Assembly: GCA_902765305.1 (NCBI GenBank)
Contig: CACWZI010000005.1
Coordinates: 1 to 56,008, forward strand
Source of the DNA: an uncultured Eubacteriales bacterium
GTDB lineage: Bacteria; Bacillota; Clostridia; Christensenellales; Aristaeellaceae
Direction of reading: 5' to 3'
DNA length: 56,008 nucleotides
Within the stretch, counting starts at the first letter, position 1, and every line of letters starts with the position of its first letter. This document shows positions 50,615 through 56,008 of the stretch, piece after piece. Position numbers and translations under genes: made by a program. The notes beneath the pieces were generated by a model, which made no database searches, had not been told where the DNA came from, and saw only the letters and a list, made by a program, of their open reading frames with translations.

Positions 50615-50821
50615 ATGGCTACGAGTAGCGTCTACCAGAATATATTGGTGAAGGATAAGCGCAGTATACAGCGATTAGTCGATGCGCTCGAAAGGTCAAA
50701 AGAGACACCTGCAAAGGAAGTCGCATACTCCCGATCCGTTGATATTGTCGAGGATGAAGATACCATACGCAAAATGTTTGGGGTAGAGCACCATGATGGG
50801 ATTCAGGCTCATAACGATTGA
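50615..50821 (+). CDS. Small protein, possible antitoxin of a GNAT toxin pair
   Basis: A 68-residue hydrophilic protein: MATSSVYQNILVKDKRSIQR at the start, LVDALERSK, then an acidic C-terminus with DIVEDEDTIRKMF. I do not recognise a named antitoxin domain. Support for the role comes from context: small size, own consensus promoter, overlap of 29 nt with a downstream GNAT-fold gene, and codon use more AT-rich than its neighbours. GAGAGGTGA precedes the ATG. Confidence 0.6.
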   Translation: MATSSVYQNILVKDKRSIQRLVDALERSKETPAKEVAYSRSVDIVEDEDTIRKMFGVEHHDGIQAHND

Positions 50822-51380
50822 CAGTTTACTGGAATCCCTGGGAGAGGATGGCCTTAATGCTATCCTCTCCAGCTATTCTTGTCCGAGAAACAATGACATC
50901 GAAGATTTTCTTCATAACAAGGCTTTGGTCTTCTCGAGGCAGGGATTGGCGAAAACCCACCTTGTTTTCGCCAGTTACAGAGGAAAGCCTGTGCTGGTGG
51001 GCTATTTTGCATTATCCAACAAAACCCTTTTTATTCCAGATAAGAATAAACTAAGCAAACGGCTCAAACAGAGGATCAGTAAATTCGCAACGCATATTGA
51101 AGAAACCCGAATGAACATTGTCACCGCACCGTTGATTGCACAGCTGGGGAAGAATTATACAGAGAATTACGATTCTCTGATTACCGGCGATGAGCTGCTC
51201 AAAATGGCTTGTGACAGGATACAGGAAGTTCAGTTGGTGTTCGGTGGAAAGGTTGCATATTTGGAGTGCCAGGAAAGCCTGGGACTTATTCGCTTTTATG
51301 AGGAGAATGGATTCCGGGCATTTAACAGCCGGGTGGACAGCAATGGCGAAACACTTGTGCAAATGATACGATACTTTTAA
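50793..51380 (+). CDS. GNAT-fold acetyltransferase, possible toxin partner
   Basis: A 195-residue protein. ITIDSLLESLGEDGLNAILSSYSCPRNNDIEDFLHNKA opens it, then LVFASYRGKPVLVGYFALSN (GNAT beta strands). APLIAQLGKNYTENYD carries a reduced acetyl-CoA loop (QLGKN), and LIRFYEENGFRAF is the C-terminal GNAT motif. GNAT toxins of the TacT/AtaT kind, which acetylate charged tRNAs, are of similar size and are encoded after a small antitoxin with overlap, as here. The upstream antitoxins in those systems are usually ribbon-helix-helix, which I cannot confirm. AT-rich composition suggests transfer. It could be an ordinary acetyltransferase. Confidence 0.72.
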   Translation: MMGFRLITIDSLLESLGEDGLNAILSSYSCPRNNDIEDFLHNKALVFSRQGLAKTHLVFASYRGKPVLVGYFALSNKTLFIPDKNKLSKRLKQRISKFATHIEETRMNIVTAPLIAQLGKNYTENYDSLITGDELLKMACDRIQEVQLVFGGKVAYLECQESLGLIRFYEENGFRAFNSRVDSNGETLVQMIRYF

Positions 51381-51533
51381 ACGCGAAGTGACAGAAGGTG
51401 GTTTCCACCATACCATACCCATTACACAGTAGGGCAGTTTTAAGTGAAAGAAGGCTTGCGTTTTTTTACATGATATGTTAAAAATAATGCTTCACCATGT
51501 TCAAATCTGTGCCTTCGCAATCACAGAATAAAG
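51381..51533. other. AT-rich non-coding tail of the GNAT island
   Basis: No gene seen. A short palindrome GGTGGTTTCCACC (51399-51411) and AT-rich sequence end the island before the tRNA terminator. Confidence 0.4.
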
Positions 51534-51570
51534 AACAGAGCCAGATAAAACGCGCTTATCTGGCTCTGTT
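51534..51570 (-). terminator. Terminator of the tRNA-Ser operon
   Basis: 15-bp perfect stem AACAGAGCCAGATAA (51534-51548) with 51556-51570, 7-nt loop; on the minus strand it is followed by a CTTTATTC stretch. Confidence 0.75.
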
Positions 51571-51662
51571 TGGCGGAGAAGGAGGGATTTGAACCCTCGC
51601 GGCAGTTATCCCACCCTACTCCCTTAGCAGGGGAGCCCCTTCGGCCTCTTGGGTACTTCTCC
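51571..51662 (-). tRNA. tRNA-Ser (GCT)
   Basis: Class II tRNA with a long variable arm. Acceptor GGAGAAG pairs with CTTCTCC, then G and an encoded CCA. Anticodon loop CTCCCCTGCTAAGGGAG gives GCU (reads AGC and AGU). The T-arm GGTTCAAATCC is normal. It is second in a two-tRNA minus operon. Confidence 0.95.
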
Positions 51663-51675
51663 ACGGCTATTGAAT

Positions 51676-51764
51676 TGGCGGAGAGAGAGGGATTCGAACC
51701 CCCGGTGCCTTTCGGCATCACTGGTTTTCAAGACCAGCGCCTTAAACCACTCGGCCATCTCTCC
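51676..51764 (-). tRNA. tRNA-Ser (TGA)
   Basis: Class II serine tRNA. Acceptor GGAGAGA pairs with TCTCTCC; CCA is encoded. Anticodon stem-loop CTGGTCTTGAAAACCAG gives UGA (reads UCA and related). A variable arm and GGTTCGAATCC T-arm are present. It is the first gene of the operon, under the promoter at 51786-51814. Confidence 0.95.
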
Positions 51765-51785
51765 TGAACCAAACCAGCGAGATGT

Positions 51786-51814
51786 ATTATAACAGAAATT
51801 CAGGTGGATGTCAA
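51786..51814 (-). promoter_or_regulatory. Perfect sigma-A promoter for the tRNA-Ser operon
   Basis: On the minus strand, TTGACA (51814-51809), exactly 17 nt, TATAAT (51791-51786), 22 nt before the tRNA 5' end. This is the full consensus, as expected of a stable RNA gene. Confidence 0.88.
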
Positions 51815-51864
51815 CCGGTTCGGGCGATTATTTTTTCGCCGTCTCCAATTTTTCAGGATTTTAA

Positions 51865-51895
51865 AGGAAATGGCGGGCATTGCCCGCCAAATGTC
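51865..51895 (-). terminator. Terminator of the HD-domain gene
   Basis: GGCGGGC pairs with GCCCGCC (51872-51878 and 51882-51888), extended by AAAGGA with TCCTTT outside. It is followed on the minus strand by TTTAAAATCC. It lies just after the HD gene stop. Confidence 0.72.
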
Positions 51896-51901
51896 CTTTG
51901 C

Positions 51902-52468
51902 TCACGCCTCCGTGCCCAGCAGCCCGATTTCCTCAGCGTGCTCGCGCATGCCGTCGATGCAGATGGCGGCCACGTCCTTCACGTCCATGCCCAGCATCTC
52001 GCAGCCCTTCAGCACCAGGGCGCGGTCGCACTTGGCGGCGAACTTCTTGTCCTTGAACTTCTTCATGAAGCTCTTGATCTCAAGGTCCGTGATGCCCTTG
52101 GGGCGCATGCGGGCGCAGGCCTGGATGATGCCGGTCAGCTCGTCCACGGTGAAAAGGGACTTCTCCAGGTTCGTGATGGGTTCCACGTCGGTGCAGATGC
52201 CGTAGCCGTGGCTGAGTATCGCCCGGACCTCGTCGGGTTCAACGCCCGCGGCCAGCAGCGGCTCGGCGGTGTGCTGAAGGTGCTCGTCGGGGTGTTTTTC
52301 GTAGTCGTAGTCGTGGAGCATGCCGATGGCCTGCCAGTGTTCAACATCCTCTCCGAAGTGCTTCGCCATCGCGCCCATGGCGTAGCAGACGTTCAGCGCG
52401 TGGATGCGCAGGTGTTCCTCGGTGACCATCGTGTCGTTCAATTCCCGGGCCCTTTCCAATGTAAGCAT
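51902..52468 (-). CDS. HD domain protein, predicted phosphohydrolase
   Basis: A 188-residue single HD-domain protein. MLTLERARELNDTMVTEEHLRIHALNVCYAM gives the first metal His, AIGMLHDYDYEKHPDEH carries the HD motif, and ILSHGYGI gives another His. The C-terminal helices include ALVLKGCEMLGMDVKDV. This small HD type is common in Clostridia, and its substrate is unknown (nucleotide or metabolite). Start 52468 has GGAGG upstream. A longer frame continues upstream into the ferritin-like gene but is a shadow there. Its promoter is inside the palindrome at 52508-52541. Confidence 0.87.
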   Translation of the reverse strand: MLTLERARELNDTMVTEEHLRIHALNVCYAMGAMAKHFGEDVEHWQAIGMLHDYDYEKHPDEHLQHTAEPLLAAGVEPDEVRAILSHGYGICTDVEPITNLEKSLFTVDELTGIIQACARMRPKGITDLEIKSFMKKFKDKKFAAKCDRALVLKGCEMLGMDVKDVAAICIDGMREHAEEIGLLGTEA

Positions 52469-52498
52469 GGAATGCCTCCGTAATATGTTGATGCTCAC

Positions 52499-52527
52499 AG
52501 TGTAGCACAGGCGGCGGCATATTGCAA
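52499..52527 (-). promoter_or_regulatory. Promoter of the HD gene inside a terminator palindrome
   Basis: On the minus strand, TTGCAA (52527-52522), 17 nt, TACACT (52504-52499). The -35 box is the centre of the palindrome at 52508-52541. Confidence 0.6.
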
Positions 52528-52541
52528 TATGCCGTCGCCTG
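52508..52541. terminator. Palindrome ending the ferritin-like gene
   Basis: 17-nt arms CAGGCGGCGGCATATTG and CAATATGCCGTCGCCTG (one mismatch) without a fixed loop, lying 14 nt after the ferritin-like stop on the minus strand. It overlaps the HD gene promoter. Confidence 0.65.
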
Positions 52542-52554
52542 TATCGGCTAAAAA

Positions 52555-53808
52555 TCAGCAGGGACCGCCCAATACCCGACCGACGTCGGTATTGTCCGCC
52601 CTGCGGTCCCGCAGCGCGGGCACCGGGTTCGGGGCAGTTTCGAAGCGGTAATCCTCGCCGTCCCGCTGGATGACGCGCTCGATGATGGCGTGGCTTTCCA
52701 CGTCGTTCACGTCGGCGTTGACAATGCCCTGGTACTTGAAGAAGTCGGCATTGGGGCTCAGGTCGTTCACGTTGGTCCAGTCCTCCCGCAGGGCAGTGTT
52801 GCAAACGGTGCCGCCCAGTACCTGCCGCACGTATTCGATGTTGCTGGTCAGCAGCAGCGGGTCGGGGAACGTGCCGTCGGGGATGACCTGGTTGGCCTCC
52901 TTGCCCTCGTAGGTCTCCAGCAGCTCTGCCGCGGCGTGGAGGTGGCTGACCTCCTGCTCGAACAGCATCTCCCAGACGCCCTTGATGCGCGGGTCGGTCT
53001 CCGTTTCCATGGCCGACCAGTACAGGTAGCACTCGGTGTACTGGTGGTTGAGGCACCCCTCCAGCCAGGTCTGCTCGGTGTCCATCAGGCAGCCGTACTG
53101 GGTCACATGCTGCTCCTCCACCATGCCGATCTCCCGGTACAGCTTCTGTCCCCAGGCGGTGGGGTAGAAGCCGGCCACGTTCATATAGTAGTTCATCGTC
53201 TGCTGTTCGGCGGCGGTGATGATGGCGGTACACAGCCGGGTCTGGGGGGAGGCGCTTCGGTTCTGAATGTGGAACTTCACCGAATCGAAGGGGTGGCGGT
53301 GGTGGGCGATGGTGGGCCGGCCGGGCATGATCTCGGTGTAGCGGCCCACAAAGGCCTCGGCATGCGTCCGGTCGTCGAACTCCATCAGGTCGGCGTAGCG
53401 GTAAAGGTGGTCGAAGTCCTCCAACAGGGCGAAGTCCAGCGCCTGCTTCACATAGGGATTGTCCTCGCGCTGGGCGAGCATGGCCGTCAGGTCCACGGCC
53501 AGCTGCTCGTAGCCCAGGGTGTGCTCCAGGATCGTCTCGTCCGCCGGCTTCAGCGCCGCCACCAGCTTTTGCTGTTGCTGCTCCAGGCGGCGCAGCAGGG
53601 CAATCTGGCGGCGCAGCTCGTTGTCGGCGGTGTGCCGGGAGAACTGGTGGCCGTACCAGACCGCCTCGAATTCCGTGCCGTTCATCAGGATCACCCGCGT
53701 GCGGGTGTAGGGGTCCACCGCCCGGCGGTCATAGGGCAGCGGCGTCAGCTGACGCCAGTTCATGATCAGGTCCTCCAGCTTGCGGGGCTTCAGGTCAAAT
53801 GGATTCAT
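52555..53808 (-). CDS. Ferritin-like diiron-type protein of unknown function
   Basis: A 417-residue, mostly helical protein with repeated metal-ligand motifs typical of ferritin-like four-helix bundles: ALLEDFDHLYRYADLM, GMVEEQHVTQYG (ExxH) and LFEQEVSHLHAAAELL (ExxH), plus a glutamate in QYTECYLYWS. The N-terminus (NPFDLKPRKLEDLIMNWRQLTPLPYD) and C-terminus (HAIIERVIQRDGEDYRFETAPNPVPAL) are not part of the bundle. I do not know a named family. A non-haem di-iron or dimanganese site is inferred, for peroxide or oxygen handling. AGGAG lies 7 nt before ATG 53808. It is divergent from ftsH. Confidence 0.6.
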   Translation of the reverse strand: MNPFDLKPRKLEDLIMNWRQLTPLPYDRRAVDPYTRTRVILMNGTEFEAVWYGHQFSRHTADNELRRQIALLRRLEQQQQKLVAALKPADETILEHTLGYEQLAVDLTAMLAQREDNPYVKQALDFALLEDFDHLYRYADLMEFDDRTHAEAFVGRYTEIMPGRPTIAHHRHPFDSVKFHIQNRSASPQTRLCTAIITAAEQQTMNYYMNVAGFYPTAWGQKLYREIGMVEEQHVTQYGCLMDTEQTWLEGCLNHQYTECYLYWSAMETETDPRIKGVWEMLFEQEVSHLHAAAELLETYEGKEANQVIPDGTFPDPLLLTSNIEYVRQVLGGTVCNTALREDWTNVNDLSPNADFFKYQGIVNADVNDVESHAIIERVIQRDGEDYRFETAPNPVPALRDRRADNTDVGRVLGGPC

Positions 53809-53882
53809 TTCCAAACTCCTTTTTGCGTTTTTGGGAATAGTATATGCGAAATCGCCCCGAGGCATGCGATATTTGACTATCC

Positions 53883-53912
53883 TTGACATTTAGTTGACAA
53901 TGGGTTTATAAT
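53883..53912 (+). promoter_or_regulatory. Sigma-A promoter for ftsH
   Basis: TTGACA (53883-53888), 18 nt, TATAAT (53907-53912), 44 nt before the start. A second TTGACA at 53894-53899 is too near the -10. Confidence 0.72.
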
Positions 53913-53956
53913 AGATGTGTATACTGTGTGCAATTTCATGGGAGGAGTGTGAGGAC

Positions 53957-55801
53957 GTGAACGAAGTCAAGAAGCCGAGAAAGCCTCTGATGTTCTACTA
54001 CGCGCTGGCGCTGCTGGCGATCGTATTGTTCAACAGCCTGGTCATGCCGCTGCTGGTCAATCCCCAGGTGACCGAGGTGGACTACAGCGAATTCATGCGC
54101 ATGACCCAGGAGAAGAAGATCGACAAGGTGATGGTGGAGAACAATCAGATCATCTTCTCCGACAACGAGGGCAAGCTGTACAACACGGGCCTGATGGACG
54201 ATCCACAGCTGACCCAGCGGCTGTACGATTCCGGCGCGAAATTCTCCAGCCAGATCGTCAAGGAGATGTCGCCGATACTGTCGCTGCTGATCTCCTGGAT
54301 ACTGCCGCTGGTGCTGATGATCGGCCTGGGTCAGTACTTCAGCAAGAAGCTGGTGGAGAAGGCCGGCGGCGGCGCGGGCAGCATGATGTTCGGCATGGGC
54401 AAGAGCAATGCCAAGGTGTATGTAAAGTCCACCACCGGCATCAAGTTCGACGACGTGGCCGGCGAGGACGAGGCCAAGGAGATCCTCAGGGAGATCGTGG
54501 ATTTCCTGCACAACCCGAAGAAGTACGAGGCGATCGGCGCGAAGATGCCCAAGGGCGCGCTGCTGGTGGGCCCTCCCGGCACGGGCAAGACGCTGCTGGC
54601 GAAGGCCGTGGCAGGCGAGGCCGACGTGCCCTTCTTCTCCATCTCCGGCTCGGAGTTCGTGGAGATGTTCGTGGGCATGGGCGCGGCCAAGGTGCGCGAC
54701 CTGTTCAAGCAGGCCAATGAGAAGGCCCCCTGCATCGTGTTCATCGACGAGGTGGACGCCATCGGCGGCAAGCGCGACGGGCGCATCGGCGGCAACGACG
54801 AGCGGGAGCAGACCCTGAACCAGCTGCTGACCGAGATGGACGGCTTCGACGGCAGCAAGGGCGTGGTGATCCTGGCGGCGACGAACCGGCCCGAATCCCT
54901 CGACTCGGCATTGCTGCGCCCCGGCCGCTTCGACCGGCGCGTGCCAGTGGAGCTGCCGGACCTGCAGGGCCGCGAGGCCATACTGCGGGTTCACGCGAAG
55001 AACGTGCAGACCCAGGACAACATCGACTATGCCGCGGTGGCCCGGGCCGCCGCCGGCGCTTCCGGCGCGGAGCTGGCCAACATCGTCAACGAGGCCGCCC
55101 TGCGGGCCGTGCGGGACGGCCGCAAGAAGGTCACCCAGGCCGACATGGAGGAGAGCGTGGAGGTCATTATCGCCGGCTACCAGAAGAAGAACCGGGTGAT
55201 GAGCGACAAGGAGAAGATGGTGGTGGCCTATCACGAGATCGGCCACGCGCTGGTGGCGGCGAAGCAGTCCGAATCCGCACCGGTGCACAAGATCACCATC
55301 ATCCCACGCACCTCCGGCGCGCTGGGCTACACCATGCAGGTGGACGAGAAGGAACACTTCCTGCTGACCAAGGAGGAGCTGGAGAACAAGATCGCCACCC
55401 TCACCGGCGGGCGCGCCGCCGAGGCCCTGATATTCAACCAGATCACCACCGGCGCCTCCAACGACATCGAGCAGGCCACCCGCCTGGCCCGGGCGATGAT
55501 CACCCGCTACGGCATGTCCGAGGAGTTCGGCATGGTGGCCATGGAGCAGCTGACGAACCAGTACCTGGGCGGCGACACCACGCTGGCCTGCGCCGCCGAC
55601 ACGGCCAACCGCATCGACGAGGTGGTCCGCAAGCTGATCGCCACCCAGTACGACAAGGCGTACAAAATCTTACAGGATAACAGGCAGCAGCTTCACGCGC
55701 TGGCGAAGTACCTGTACGAGCACGAGACCATCACCGGCGAGGAGTTTATGGACATCCTTCACCGGGCCACGCCACAGATTGCCGCCGTGCAGGGGCAGTG
55801 A
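53957..55801 (+). CDS. ftsH: ATP-dependent zinc metalloprotease FtsH
   Basis: A 614-residue membrane-bound AAA+ protease that removes damaged or short-lived membrane and regulatory proteins. Two N-terminal transmembrane helices ([20 protein letters not shown] and [20 protein letters not shown]) flank a small extracytoplasmic domain. The AAA domain has Walker [16 protein letters not shown] (about 205), Walker [16 protein letters not shown], and the second region of homology [20 protein letters not shown]. The protease site is [12 protein letters not shown] (His-Glu-x-x-His at about 426). GTG 53957 has GGAGGAG 9 nt upstream; the longer frame lacks a better site. Confidence 0.96.
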   Translation: MNEVKKPRKPLMFYYALALLAIVLFNSLVMPLLVNPQVTEVDYSEFMRMTQEKKIDKVMVENNQIIFSDNEGKLYNTGLMDDPQLTQRLYDSGAKFSSQIVKEMSPILSLLISWILPLVLMIGLGQYFSKKLVEKAGGGAGSMMFGMGKSNAKVYVKSTTGIKFDDVAGEDEAKEILREIVDFLHNPKKYEAIGAKMPKGALLVGPPGTGKTLLAKAVAGEADVPFFSISGSEFVEMFVGMGAAKVRDLFKQANEKAPCIVFIDEVDAIGGKRDGRIGGNDEREQTLNQLLTEMDGFDGSKGVVILAATNRPESLDSALLRPGRFDRRVPVELPDLQGREAILRVHAKNVQTQDNIDYAAVARAAAGASGAELANIVNEAALRAVRDGRKKVTQADMEESVEVIIAGYQKKNRVMSDKEKMVVAYHEIGHALVAAKQSESAPVHKITIIPRTSGALGYTMQVDEKEHFLLTKEELENKIATLTGGRAAEALIFNQITTGASNDIEQATRLARAMITRYGMSEEFGMVAMEQLTNQYLGGDTTLACAADTANRIDEVVRKLIATQYDKAYKILQDNRQQLHALAKYLYEHETITGEEFMDILHRATPQIAAVQGQ

Positions 55802-55816
55802 GGAAAAGCAAAAGGA

Positions 55817-55867
55817 ACAGGGACAGCCCTGAAATGACCGAATCGGTCATTTCAGGGCTGTCCCTGT
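55817..55867. terminator. ftsH terminator, perfect 24-bp palindrome
   Basis: Left arm 55817-55840, loop aat, right arm 55844-55867, fully paired; the arm core is GGGACAGCCCTGAAATGACC. It closely resembles the hairpin at 22478-22528 in design: 24-bp arms and a 3-nt loop. Confidence 0.8.
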
Positions 55868-56008
55868 ATATACGAACTGTTCAGTTAATGACTGCCGTTT
55901 GCAAATACTGATTTATCGAGCTGTTGGTGGAAAAGCAAAGGGTAGTACAAAGGGAACAGGGAACAGTCAACAGGGAACAGGAAAAGCCGCGCACGGAATG
56001 TTGCAGCC
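55868..56008. repeat. Repeat-rich right edge with palindrome half-site
   Basis: AAATACTGATTTATCG at 55903-55918 is one arm of the dispersed palindrome with one change, without its partner arm. Next come three GGGAACAG-like direct repeats at about 55957-55980. No gene is seen up to the window end. Confidence 0.6.

Noticed and set aside
52469-53233. Apparent long N-terminal extension of the HD protein
   Set aside because: It reads through the ferritin-like gene in a wrong frame; the HD gene has its own promoter, binding site and ATG at 52468.
53936-55357. A 473-codon minus-strand frame opposite ftsH
   Set aside because: Shadow of ftsH.
55955-55981. Direct GGGAACAG repeats as a CRISPR start
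   Set aside because: Units are only 7-8 nt with tiny spacers; they look like simple repeat drift.

Overview
The window is a GC-rich (roughly 60%) stretch of chromosome from a Gram-positive member of the Bacillota, most likely an uncultured, possibly gut-associated Clostridia lineage. The evidence is the dnaG-sigA-trmK-nif3 macromolecular-synthesis operon, the ireB-ruvX-DUF1292 cluster, a bacterial type A RNase P RNA, a valine T-box, a tandem glycine riboswitch, strong AGGAGG ribosome binding sites, paired S11 D-Ala-D-Ala carboxypeptidases, and GerMN and SpoIIQ-like proteins that hint at sporulation ancestry. Genes are closely packed. There are no phages, insertion sequences or CRISPR arrays. 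Genus cannot be fixed by eye.

Layout. 1-1.8 kb: the tail of a GGGtGRT protein, then a minus operon Bax1-inhibitor/Dabb/GNAT. 1.9-5.3 kb: sirtuin, deoxyinosine glycosylase, pyrimidine-nucleoside phosphorylase and a decayed CPBP-like membrane protein. 5.7-10.8 kb: PatB-type lyase, DEDD exonuclease and a 1097-residue secreted protein with nine Ig-like repeats and an NlpC/P60-like domain. 10.9-17.2 kb: DUF3783, M18 aminopeptidase, then a minus operon manA/CNNM/rnr. 17.4-25.1 kb: nuclease-helicase fusion, thymidine kinase-GNAT fusion, glycine riboswitch-glyA, RluF and an asparagine synthase without its glutaminase cysteine. 25.2-32.9 kb: a minus two-component operon ending in a GerMN lipoprotein, then two tandem D,D-carboxypeptidases and a LytM/M23 protein (cell-envelope block). 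33-36.8 kb: valine T-box, a small membrane protein and valS. 36.9-43.7 kb: aspartate kinase, then dnaG-sigA-trmK-nif3-zinc ribbon and rnpB. 43.8-47.6 kb: a minus cluster PRC-barrel/YtxH-like/AI-2E/IreB/aldo-keto reductase/RuvX-DUF1292, syntenic with the alaS region of Bacillus but without alaS. 47.9-50.5 kb: a PhoPR-like two-component pair. 50.6-51.4 kb: an AT-rich two-gene island resembling a GNAT toxin-antitoxin pair. 51.6-56 kb: two tRNA-Ser genes, an HD protein, a ferritin-like protein and ftsH.

No whole new defence or biosynthetic system is visible. The most unusual content is (i) a dispersed perfect palindrome (consensus arm AATACTGATTTGTCGC, 3-nt variable loop) used at three junctions between convergent genes, plus a half copy at the right end; (ii) gene fusions (thymidine kinase-GNAT; RuvX-DUF1292 with an intact internal start; PD-(D/E)XK-XPD helicase); (iii) the AT-rich GNAT two-gene island; (iv) a highly structured intergenic element at 12.64-12.87 kb; and (v) several junctions where a terminator hairpin shares bases with the next gene's promoter or Shine-Dalgarno. 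All product calls come from reading translated motifs by eye; no database search was run.
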